Shown here in pieces: positions 14,190 through 27,200 of a stretch of 64,000 nt of DNA. The number at the start of each line of letters is the position of its first letter. Positions within the stretch are counted from its first letter, which is position 1. The notes below the pieces were generated by a model that saw only the letters and a list, made by a program, of their open reading frames with translations, was not told where the DNA came from and searched no databases. Origin of the DNA: Bugulina stolonifera (taxonomy: Eukaryota; Bryozoa; Gymnolaemata; Cheilostomatida; Bugulidae); the NCBI GenBank assembly GCA_935421135.1, contig OW285189.1, positions 20,958,298 to 21,022,297 of the forward strand, written 5' to 3'. Both the position numbers and the translations under genes were made by a program.

Positions 14190-14381
14190 AAGACAGTTTG
14201 AAACAGGATGTTTCAAAAGTGGACAGTTCAACACCAAACGCAGATTTCAACTGATTTTTTTCATTTAATTAATTAAATTGATTAATTAAAATTCATTATC
14301 TGTAAGTTGTGTTCCTCAAAATGCAATCTACGCAGTTTCCAACTGTCCTGTTTCGAACTGTCTGGTTGTGAAATGTCCAAC
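14190..14381. repeat. Imperfect inverted repeat, possible MITE remnant
   Basis: GACAGTTTGAAACAGGA near 14191 is mirrored by TCCTGTTTCGAACTGTC near 14346-14362 (one mismatch). GGACAGTTCAAC and GTCCAAC-like pieces repeat around them. The centre is AT-rich (AATTAATTAAATTGATTAAT). The arrangement fits a short foldback element or its remnant. Confidence 0.4.
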
Positions 14382-15272
14382 AGCAAGAAACTGGTGTAGG
14401 TATTGTGTAGGTGTAGCTATTGTATTGCATAGCTCTGATATCCACAGTTTTACACTGTACACAAATGATGACACTGGTTTACTATATAAGTCCCCCTATT
14501 TATTGTAATACTTTCATGGGAATGACCGAAAACATTCATCAATATTGTTTTCTTAAAATCAACAATGTTTTCACTGTTTTCTATTGCATGTGAAGCAAAA
14601 ATACAAAAGTTTCAAACTTGGAACTCCAGTTAATGTGTGTCATTCCACCGAAATTTGTACATACACATTATTGTTAGTCCTGGAAATCTAGAAAAAAGCA
14701 GTATTTAGTAATCAACTTAAATGTTTAGTTGAATTTGGAATCAATTTTAAAACAATATATACAGTGGGCTGTGGTATATGTTGCCTCTGCTAGTATTTAC
14801 ATATCACATAACAGGATGAATCATGACTTCTTTCCTTCTGGTTCTACAAATATAATATTGTGATATTTTGCTTATAATTTTAAAACAGATATTAGGGAGG
14901 TGAAATGAATGACCTTACTGCCCGAGCACAGCAATTCAATAGTGGAGCCACTTTATCTGGTAAAAGAAACAGTGACATCGGTATACATGTATATTTTGTA
15001 TACATTTTTGTATACTGGTTTGTATACTGGTTTGTAGCACTCCAGTAAGCCGACACAGCTTTCAAAAGTGCTCAGCTCAGCACTATTTAGGGGCAAACAA
15101 CTCATTTATGAGCTGATGATGTCATAAGTATGTTTAATACAGCCATTTTGTTGCAAGGATTAGAGCATGAGAATTGATTAGATTAAAATGATTTAGAAAT
15201 AACTCATGGGCTCATGCCCGTTCAATACCATGGAGTTATGAAAGCACTAGCTAATTATCAGACTGGTAGAGA

Positions 15273-18200
15273 TTATTTGTACTTACCAGTGTTTTTCTTC
15301 ATTTTCTGCAATAATTCATCTCTATCTTTTAACTTTTGAATAAAAACACCAGATCTGTTCTTTCTGAAGTTCTCAAATGGGTCATTTGTTTCTACTCCAA
15401 TGCCTCTGTACATATCACTAGCACCACGCACCTCTGCTGCTTTAACTGGGTCAACTATACCTTGCTCTGAAGCACCCAAACCAGCACCACCCCAACCTAT
15501 ATAGAACATACATTATTATACTTATCACTGCTAATAAGTTACATCGCCAGCCATAAAACATGCTATAAGAAAATGTTACCGTGCTCATGGTACTGTAGAG
15601 TATTCAATACCAGAATAAATATATGCACATGTAGATCTATAGCATTAATTGAACAGCTTAGGCAGGGTGAACCTGATGGATCATCCCTGTTAATAGTGTA
15701 GAGGCAGAATCTATCATCATATTCTATTTAGCCTATCTGTAGAGGTTTCTGTTGGACTTTTTCAGCAAGGGGCAATTCAAAATTTTCCTTATTGCATAAA
15801 GCACATCTTTTTGCAGTTTTTCCCCCAATTGAAGCATAGGTCTTCAGGATGCACGGCCACTCTCAGGTAGGATATTTAGGCATAGCAGCTCATCTGCCCT
15901 ACCACCAACATTTTCTCAAAACAATAGAAGTGCCAACTGGCCCATGTAATTTGAACCTCAAGCTGTGAATGCAATGGTAGCAGCAAATCTTTCCCATAAT
16001 GTATTGCATCTTTTCCACCCAATTTGTGTGCGCTTGGGGCACAACTAAGCCAAGATACAGATTATCATCTTGTATACTATCTTGTTGGACCATGTAACCT
16101 GGTTCTCCACTACCCTATGCTGAGAAAGCAAGTATGTTTACCAGAGATCAGTTTGGCAGGTTAGCAGTGAATACTGCAATGACTTACCCATTTTCTTAAG
16201 AAGTTGGGCTCCTTTGTTCTCCAGTCCAAGTGGAGTTTCAACACTTTGCGCTGCATACATGCCCCTATAACAAATACCAGAGTCAGGTTATTCTAACAAC
16301 CACTTCCTTTTCGATACGAAAACATCAGCTTGACTATTGACCAGTTCTATCAACTTATGGTTGCTACATCATATAAAAAATAGAATTTCATACACCAAAT
16401 AACAACAACAACCTAACATGATACATTTAGCTAAATTATGCATTTATAAATACACTACACTTTAAAATTATGACCTGTGTGTTATAGCGAAAACTTTGAC
16501 ATTACACAATTTGATAGAATTGATTGTAACATTGTGGCATTATTAGACAGGACATCAAAATCATGTGATGATGCAATTCCTGCCATAGACGAGTGTCACC
16601 ACAGCTATAGTTATCACAAGCAGTGAGGTAGAGGGTTAGTTTATGGATGTCAAGGGTCACATACAAAGTACTACACAATGTACATACAGGACGGGCATAT
16701 CATCTGGTGTTGGTGATCTTCTGTCAATACGCTGCCTGTGTCGTGGTGGAGTACTGGATCTCGACCTGGACCTTGATAGTGAACGCCTTCTGCAAAGTAA
16801 AACATGACTAAGCATATAAGATAGCAAAGTCAAACATAAGATGCTGAGTGAAATATGTAGTGGAATGCAAACCATCTGTACGATATTCTCTTTGTACATT
16901 TCAACACATATCTGATAGAATTCACAACATTTGAGGGGTTTGGAGTTATTAGCAAACCAACCACTGGCAATACACACCATTTTGAAACACAGTAATGATG
17001 ACAGACTTATATAATTCAAATACTAACAATATTTACATTCATTTATAATACTTTTACCACAATGACTAGCTGTTATATTAGAAGTATGCAAATGCAGTGT
17101 GGTTGTACATAGACATACCTATCCTTTGGTGATCGGCTCCGGGATCGTCGAGAACGCCGAGGAGACCGAGAACGTCTTCGCCGAGGAGATCGACTGAGAG
17201 AACGAGACCGTCTCCTAGCCCTACCCTTGTCTGTTGACCTTGAGCGCGACCTCCTGTCACGACTTCCAGATTGCGATCTTGATCTGAAAATGTCATTGAG
17301 TAAATGTATATCCATGGTACTGACAAATTGCATCCACAAAAATTTCTTTATTGCAAATCCTTATGGTTTGGGGGGGGGGGGGGGGGGTAGTAGTAATTCA
17401 CAGACCATAGGGTAACAGTTTAAGGCTCACACAGTGCTCCCTTAGAAGGTACTGTTAGGTAGCATGATGATATAAAACAAAGCCTGAGAACGAAAAAAAT
17501 GTTCATTTGGGTATACATGGTACATATCATATGAGATACATACTGCATAAACAATACTCATTTTACATATATGCTGTAAGACAGCGTACCTTCTGGTTTC
17601 TTTAAATCTCTTCTCCTCTTTAATCTGACGTTCCCTTTCTTCTTGTATTTGCTTCTTGGCCGCATTTTTTCGCTGATAATACTCAAATAAACCTAACTTT
17701 TCCCAGCCTTCCCTAAAAACAGGAAAACAATGGAGTAATTCATGTGATCATCATCAGACGGAATCTAACATGTTATAAAGATGGTTACAACTTCACTGAT
17801 AAATAACATATAATGTACCAAACCCCAAAGCAAATCCTTTGTCTTTTGGCATAGAATTTGAATATGTTAGTAAAATTCTGAAACTGATATTGTGCAATGA
17901 TGACTAATATTGACATAATTACTATCTTTTGAGCACACAACTCCAAACTTTAGAGCAAGATGCCAATTCTAGGTAGCAATATTCCCTGCGACTCTATTAA
18001 TATCTTTAAAGATAAATAGAAAATATAAGTACTTGAGTGTGGTGTAGTAATAAACATGATTATCATAACATGTGCTATAACCCTGCTGGAGTGACTTTAT
18101 TAGACATGGCACAACTCATATTGGCTAGTTGGTTCCCATTAACTCAGCCACCCGTCTAAGCATCCATGTCACGGCAAACTCTATTATATCTTTCACTCAC

Positions 18201-21200
18201 CAACCTCTGATAATGTATACACAATGAAGTATGTAAAATATCTCCAATCAATTTTACTGGAAGTCAAAACAACTGATATAGAAGTCCAGCTGAACTACAT
18301 GTACAATGCATATTAGACTAACAATTTACTTACGCATCAACTGGGCACTCATGTGAAGGAGGTTGATAGAATAGTTCTACAGCTTGAAGAAGTCTCTCTG
18401 TTGGGGGTGCAGGTGGTGGGAGCCGTATATCTTTGGGGTTAATAGATTTGTAGTCGACATCATCGATCTATGACAGAGATGAAACAATGACAAAATAGCA
18501 ATTTTGTATAACCATAAATCAAAAGCATATGCATAATTTGCTGTTATGGGAACTAACCAGTTGCAAAAGTAGGGCATGGTATGCAGCCAATGTACCATAC
18601 AGCAGTATATGAAGCAGTATAAATATAATTAAGTAGCCTACCTTGATAAGAGGAAACATGAGGCCAGCTGGTAGATCAAAGTACGGAGCGGTTGGTATGA
18701 GATCTTCAGTTGAGAGGTTGGGAGGAGGGAAGCGAGGTGGAGGCTGTGAGAGTGTTGGTGGTGGTGGACCAGCCATGTTCAACATTGGAGGTGGTACATT
18801 GAACCCTGCCAGTGACACAGAATAGTAAATGCATTTCATGACACTGAGAGACTGGTGCCCTTATTGTAGGGTACATGGAGCCTAAACTACACAATACAAT
18901 AAAACACATCAGGATTATATCAAGCTAACGATGATAACTGGTCTTTTTTAAAGGCTCATGAAACTTATTCATCGGAAATACTTTTCAAATACATTCAAAT
19001 AACACAGTAGGTGAGCGGACTAACTATACATGTGATGCATTTGAATATTAATAATATACTCCATTGATATTTTATGACTGTAAATCCTAACCATCTTTTT
19101 AATTCCCGATTCTTCTAATACAGTAAATGTAAAGACACTAAGTATCTTAGAAAACTGTAGGCATGTCTGACTAATGTACATGCATATGACACATTTACCA
19201 TGTTGGACAGTTTTATAAATAATGATAGGTGATACAACGTTCAGATGGCATGTTGATCTTGGAGTTGTTTCCTCTATTTAATTTTGGTAAGAGAAGAAAA
19301 CTATACACATAAGCCTATTTACTCTTGTACATGTATATAACATGAACCTTACTTACCATAGCATAATGTAATTCTATAAACAGTAGTAAATTATAAAACA
19401 GCATGTATATATTATTTATTGGTATATTATACATGTAGTACCTGGTGGAGGCTGGTTGAACATGGGTGGTGGCTGATTCGGATCAAATAGACCTGGAGCT
19501 CCAGGTGGTGGACCCTGCATGTTGCTAGGTATTGGATGGAGCGGCATATCTGTAATAAATAGACAGAGAAATATTGTACGTACACCTGATCCAGCATGCA
19601 CTTGACTACTGGAGTGCAATAACAAATAGCGGTAATAGTAAAGTTGTACAATATAATACTGTGATATCATAACACCTTGTAGAGGCTGTCCGCTCTACCA
19701 ATGCAAACTAGTCACTGCAGTTCGAAATTAGTAAACCTGTAGCTTGTCAAAGGTAGAATTGAGAGAGCGAGGGGAGGGGAGTTCAGTAGCATTACACATG
19801 TGACCTATTTACCAAAGATAAATGTGGGGCAAGAACTCATGCTATTTGGTTACATCACATTGATGGCCATTATATTAGATAACATAATGATAGTTACATG
19901 ATACATGTATAATGCATATTACCCACAACTAACAGGTACAATTAAAATTCTAGTAAGGAACCACGTGTAAAATGGCCTTCACTACATACCCAGCAACTCG
20001 TCCTATTTACAGCTCATTATTGGCCTACTTACCAAGAGGGGGTAACTCTTGAAACACAACCCAGTTTGTGTACTATACTGCATAGAACACAACTACTTGG
20101 TAACATGGAATCATGAAGTCTATAACAAGTTGTGTGATAAGTAACAGGTATGTGTATGCTAGACTCACCACCATGTGCAGGCATATGAGGAGGTGCAAAC
20201 CCAGGAGGGGGCACATTAGGGTTGATCTGTGTGGGGGGAGGGGCAGCCGCAGGAGGTACTGCAGTTCTAACTGACATTGGACTATTGGTAGACATGAGCA
20301 CGGAGCTCTTCTCCTGTTCATACTGATGCTGCAACTTCCGCAGTTGTTCATTCAAGTGATTGGAAAATTCCTAGAAAAAAATTAATGTTTTAAACAAGAG
20401 AGTATAATTCCCAAGAGTAACGTGCATTTACTCATGCATCATGGTGTACACTGGAACAGTTATCCTAGTAATCTGGCCTTTGACATTCACATTTTTCTAA
20501 AGGACAAAAATAGTTGGGCGAACATTGTATAATCTATTTGAACTAGACTGCTTAGTCCAAATAAAACATGTCAGGAATGCCGAGTGCTGAATAACATGTA
20601 ATAGAAATAGGCTGACAGTGCATTACATAGGCATACGATGGTCATAGGTTACCTGATGTTGACCTTGTAAACCCTGGAGCTTATCAATGCCGGCCTGTGT
20701 CACAGCAGCCACTACATCATTGTACTTGGTAAGTGTGTCCGTCTGAAACTTGTTATATGATTCAGTAGGAGTCTCCAAGGCCTGTCAGAGAGAAAAAAGA
20801 AGATGAGACACTAGGTCTATATAAAGCAATCATGTGCATGTAAAATGGGATATAATTTCTGTTTGTCACAGCATGTAACATGATGAATGACAGTCAGTGT
20901 GAAACTGTTACTGTACCTAAGGCATACACAATACTGTACGGAGGAGTCTCAGCTTCACAAAGTGCTGTTAATTTATAGAAGATGTCTCCCTCATACTCAC
21001 TGTATATCCCAAGATTATGAGTGAATATCTCAATGAACATTGGTGCTAATAACCTGTTGATTATGAAAGGAAACCTTTACCTTCTCTCAGTGGACAACTA
21101 ACTCGCCTTTCTCAACTGTTGTTAGCCAAACAACTTGTGAAAAAAACTCAACCAACTGTCTAGCATTATTTCCAGTACTATATCACTATTGAAAAATTAG

Positions 21201-24200
21201 GCTTCTCAGACAGTGTTGTTCTTTGAGAAAGGAGGTGAGCATTACAACTGGGACTTGGTCATATAGAGAGAGAGGATAACTCTGTGCACGCAAAATATAT
21301 CATAACAGATAGTATTGCTTTATTGGCACTGAGGTCAGGTTGTTGTTTGACCTAGTAACATGGACTAAGATAGTTTCAAGTGTAGAATGTAGATTACAAG
21401 TTAGAGACTATGAAAGGTATCATTAGTTTCTATGATAGGATAGGTTTTAGGTATAATACGCGTACATATTGTAAATAGTAGTGTATTATTATCCTAACCA
21501 TCTACAAAGGAGTCAGGGAAGCCAACAACTCTTATCTTTGACACTTTTATATAAGGCAATTAGAACAATAGCCTACTACTTGTAGTATATAGGATTTATG
21601 TTCCTATCAGCTGAACTCACAGAAATATGAGGTAGTGTATCCAATCCCCCTACTAAACCCCTGAATTAAATACAAACTAGTTAGCTTTGGCCATGTAGAT
21701 ATAGATATAGAAATTGACTTGTGTTATCGAGGGAGAGGAATGAAAACTATCAGGTTACTATGTATAGAATAATATTAAGTTACTGTTTATGGTCATTAAT
21801 AGCCTCTTGCTGAAATAATAAAAACTAAAGATAAAGCAAATAGAAGTAGGAAGGCAGTAAGAGTGTAATACTGATGGATAGCCAACAGCTAACTACAAGC
21901 AATCTCAAGTTACCCATTACCTTCAATGTGACATCTCAACTATTTGGAACTGGGCCAGATGCTTTGTTTACTTTCAAAAGTTTTAGCAATCAATCGCAGT
22001 TATCTATTAACTCTGAAATTTGAACTCTAATCAATATGGCCTGACATGGCTGGAGTGGATTTTCCATTAGCCTAAGAAAAATAATCCAAATTTGTTACCA
22101 TGAGCCACCAAACCCCTCCCATCCTGAGAGATTGTCTATGGGAGGCAGCTAATGTAGGTCATGAACTCTCCAGGCACCATAATAAAAGCTAATCTAGATA
22201 GCAGCGAATACTTGAGTCTAGAAATAGCAACCCTTACCCTATGATAGCAACCAACTGGGTTATCACATTGGCCCTCACTAGGGTTTGTCTCTACAAACTA
22301 GTGATAACACAAGTAGAATGGTTACTCTAGTGTAGCTGTTTGTAGTAGTAAGTTAAGGGTCAGTTAGAATAGAATAGAGTAGTTAGCATATACACTAAGG
22401 GGATGGGATACCCTATCACACCCCATTTTAGATGTTAATAGACTGTCTAATAAATAGGCATCTCCTATCTCATCACAGTTGACTTACGGTTTTTTGATTA
22501 AGCAAAAAACAGTGTTTACAATTTTAAAGTATCAGTGCCAGAATTCCCATTGCAGTGTCATTACAAGGCAGAACTAGCTACATGTAGTAGTGCATCACAT
22601 GCAATATCTGTTACGTATCATTACTATGCAGTACATAAAGACATAACCGTACACTGCATACAGATTGTAATAATTATAACAATACCAACTCAAGTATCAT
22701 ATTAATATTATTTACTGTTCAAGTGGGGTCTTACCTCTAATATTTCTGGAATGAAGTACCTGTGTTGTGTCCATATAGTCAGTAACTATTAAAAAGAAAT
22801 ATCAGACATGAGTTATATTTTGAACTATATTAGATTGTAAAGTATTTTAGTTGCTGTACATGCACAATCAGCAAATTGCTAGGAAGAGAGAAGACAACTC
22901 CTACTGAATTAATTGTTTCAACAGCAGGGATAATATATTACAGTCATGTACATGTAACTATAATGACATATATACACATATACAATTGTTCAAGTGCCCT
23001 CCCTACATATTACCTAAACAGTAAAAACAGAGCAAAAATATAATGGAGTTCTAGCAATACAACAGCCCAGTATAAGCTATGTACATGTACTATTACCGAA
23101 CAGTGATACTGTAAATAACATGACTGTAGTATATCAACCAGATGAAGTCTGTAATTTATGACTATGAGAACTGAATCCATAATTATCCACATAGATAACT
23201 ATTATAATATATGTCTACCTCATTCCCTGCAGAGAGGTGAGGCAGGATAAACAAATGCAACAGACATGGGGTTATGCAATATGAAGTGTAATTATATACC
23301 CCTGACTGAACCCACTGGTATTATAGGCTACAGGTAAGAAGTGGGACACCAACATTAGTCGCAATCCTGATTCAATGACCGGCAATATTAGACTTGGGGC
23401 ATCGGAATCTCAGTTTGATCAAAACAAGTTAATTGATTGTTTCGAACAGACAGTGTGTAGCTGACGAATGGTTGCAAATGTTAATTTTTTATACAGATCT
23501 TATGATAGAACTAAGTGAATAATAAGCGATAATTTCCATTCAACTTGGAACTCTTTGTCCAATAATAATGTATCTTAGAGAATGTTAACCCCGATGTACT
23601 GAGTTCACTCCATGACTCGGTGGGACCAGCATGCTACAGGATACAGCTACGACTAGAGAGTAAAACGTCTTTGTGTGAAATGGAGGCGGCACCATCACCT
23701 TTCATAACACAAACGTCATTATTTTTGTCAACTATTCAATTACAAATTCTGTGGATAACCAAACTCAGAAAGCAGAAACAGACCATGTACACCTCCTTCT
23801 AAACTCACCAATTAGAAATAACCAAAATTTCACCAATGTAGTATTAAAACCAAAAGGAAAAGTCGGAAATGCACATGAACAAGATCAGATCAGGCCATCA
23901 ACAAAATATTATTCTAATGAATGGAAATTTCCTGCACTCTATCTGCAGCTGATAACCTACATTGGACAACATGGGATTTTCCAAAATTAGTTTTCTTTTG
24001 AATAGCATTACATCATAGAAGAAGGAACTAGATCTCATCTATTTAAACTGGCAATCGAAATCACTGATTTAGCTGATAAAACACAATATTGGTATTAGTA
24101 GTATCATGTAGGCCTATGGTAACTTTTCTAGACCAGACAGACCTGATTAAAGGTCATTTGCACAGCGTCCCCTATCAGTGGCTAGGCAACGTACTATTAC

Positions 24201-27200
24201 TGGCTAGGTAACGACCTTACCATTTTTATCACCTTCAGCTTGTTTTCATGTTTGTGTTGACAGCTATGTTATGATGACGCAGACGCAAGCACGTAGAAGC
24301 ACATGATAATTTCTTATCACTCATCAGGTAGTCAGTTGGTGGTATTGTTGCAACAGGCGAGCAGAAACCAAAGAGACAACACTTTGAGTAAACACTCAAT
24401 TGTTTGCTATTTCATCACACAATTTGAGTGGCAAGTATTGTGTATTCAATCACTATGCATCAGGCCAAGCCTCAAGGTCTAACCCATAGTATCCTCTCTG
24501 GTATAGCAATGCCTCACCTTGTTTAGTTTAGGTTTCTGTTCCTCAGTCGCCTGGCAGCTGGTTAAACAGAATACAGGAATCACCACATTCTCTATACTTC
24601 TTCTCAGAGAGTCCGCATTCTTTCTGGCACTACAAGATATTTACCAAGTTATAAATACGAAGCTTTGACAGAAGAAGATAACGTAAAACTAACAATAATA
24701 TCACACTGCGTCATTAGTCCTTACTTGACACATGGACACTGCCGCCCACATCAGAACCCACCAGTTCCAGCTGAAGATACATGTATACTACACACTACTT
24801 TATCTATACACATAACTATATGTATATATGATTACTTATTAACTACAGGCTTCATATACCGACATTCACACAGACACATAATAACACAGATAGAGATATG
24901 TACAGTGTAGATAGGAATACTAAACACTCACATACCACATGAGTAAGAAACGCATACCATTAGCCTATTCTAATAGTATGCATTTACTGCATTACTTGGA
25001 AAACCGTAACTCCAGTCTTTTTATGAGAATGAATTGTTTTAGAAATGTAGCTACATTTACAATATCTACTATTAATATACTTGCTAGTAGATGGACAGTA
25101 ATACATTGTGGCAGTTTTACAACAGACCAGACAAAGTATAATTTTTCACTATAGCAATTCTCTTGCTACTTGTTACAATATAGAATGATGCATAACCAAG
25201 GACAGTGAAAGTAAACGGTAGCAACACCAGGTAAGCAAACACCGAAGTCAAGTTATAGAATTAATGTTCTAATATTAGAAACATTAAAAGGTGATAAATA
25301 ATCCATAGGCCTATATTGGCAATTATATGGATAGCAACTAAACCATGTATGCCTATGTCAGCCAGGAACAGGACTTACCAGTGGTGCATCACATCGTTTA
25401 TCAGATATGCTAAGTGAAGCCTTGCCTCAAAGGTTGTGTCTGTTGTGAACATCCTAAAACAGTAATCCAGATGTAAGTTGTCAGATATTATACTATAATA
25501 TATGTCAGATATTATACTATTATATGTCAGATATTATACTATAATATGTCAGATATTATACTATAATATGTCAGATATTATACTATAATATATGTCAGAT
25601 ATTATACTATTATATGTCAGATATTATACTATAATATGTCAGATATTATACTACATGTATAATATATGTCAGATATTATACTATAATATGTCAGATATTA
25701 TACTACATGTATAATATATGTCAGATATTATACTACATGTATAATATATGTCAGATATTATACTATAATATATATCAGATATTATACTATAGGGCCATTC
25801 CATGGGGACTGATCAAATTTGCGTGCTGGCCCGACTCAGATTCTTTTGAAAATTTACAGGTTGAAAGAGCACCCTTGAATTAGTAGGAAACCACCAATTT
25901 TTTTTCTATTTGAGCCCTGTGGTTCCGGCAGCAGCTCGTTGAAAAGTGGGAAAATGTGGTGGGGACAACTCCAAATTGAATTTTTTGAAATTCCTAAACA
26001 TTCAAATTACTACTGTGGCCACTGTATGATACTTAGAGCTGTAATTTTTGTTACATAGATACTTTTATATATGTGCTTCAGCTCCATTATTTATTCAAGC
26101 CTGTATGGTCAACATATTGAGGGTCAGAGGTCACCGAAAACACCTCTCGGAGCTAGTTTGACCAAAATTCACTGAAAATCGACCAAATAGACACTGCTGG
26201 ATCTGATGAAAAAAAGATTGATATACAATAACTAAGTATTGAGGATGCTCAATACAAGGATAAATGAATTTTTGAGAATAAAAAACACTCTCCAAAATGA
26301 ACTGTATGGCGACAGCGGCTCAAATTCAACATGGCCGTCGTCCGAGTTGGCGTTTTGGGGTGTTATTCAAGGCTAAATCTACTAAACTTAGTAGTGAAAA
26401 TTAATGGTGAAAATGTTGCTATATACACAATTCACACCTGTAGAGTCCATTTCTGCAATAAAAACTTTGTCTTTTTGGGTCTATAAGGCTGAATTCTCAG
26501 ATTCAAATTTTACATACATTCGCTATAATATTGTGACTATATCACCAATGCAGTTAATTGGCTATGGCCATAAAGGCCAATCAAGACTTAATTTAAGGTG
26601 CAGTTTGGGGCTAGGCCTGGCTATGCAACCTACTTTGTGAAGAAAAATGGGTGAAATCCGCTTTACTAGCCTAAACATGCAGTTTTGTTAACATTGCCAT
26701 TACTCTTCCCTTCACACGTTTGTTAAATGAGGCAGAATAGCTAAGCTATGCAGTGTTTCCAGGTCAGACTTAACCAAGTATTGTTTAATGAAAAGGAAGG
26801 GGAAGAAGATGGAGTTCCATAGAACTAAGGCTTCTTTAATCAGTGGGTGAGGTTGTTTTAGCTCGGGATTTTTTTATGGTCACCATTAGTTATCAGATTT
26901 TAATCAAAAATATACATGGAAAATTATAACCACAGCCCACAAACAATAGTTTTGACAAACTTACATACATGTATATATACATGTACATGTATTTAGCTTA
27001 CAATTAAACCAGTCTTTACTAATTAGCTTCAAAAATATTTTTTGTTCATGATATGTGAATAGTTCCTTTTCCGGTGTATAAGTGTTGTACAGTATTTATT
27101 AGAAGAGATCGAATTTCAGCAGTCTATAGTATAACAATTATTATGCCCAGGTCAATATGGTTGTCTGCACTTAGAAAGGTGAGATCTGCTCTTCTTTTAT

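Larger units (their letters stand above)
10809..15272. other. Nuclear receptor 3' flank and intergenic region
   Basis: Starts with the probable 3' UTR of the receptor; AATAAA signals lie at 11557-11562 and 11578-11583. On the minus strand it should hold the 3' UTR of CHERP, whose nearest AATAAA (plus-strand TTTATT) is at 14499-14504, about 770 bp past the stop. A few segments between 13740 and 14960 look coding-like on the plus strand, but I could not join them into a gene. An imperfect inverted repeat lies at about 14190-14380. Otherwise it is featureless AT-rich DNA. Confidence 0.5.

Noticed and set aside
15899..16093. Minus-strand open frame of 64 codons between the last two CHERP exons
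   Set aside because: The flanking exons join exactly at the G-patch motif KKMGWGG, so this is intron. No domain is seen.
23620..23990. Plus-strand open frames of 60-79 codons in CHERP intron 6
   Set aside because: They are antisense to a well-supported intron, with no domain, no splice context and composition like the surrounding intron.
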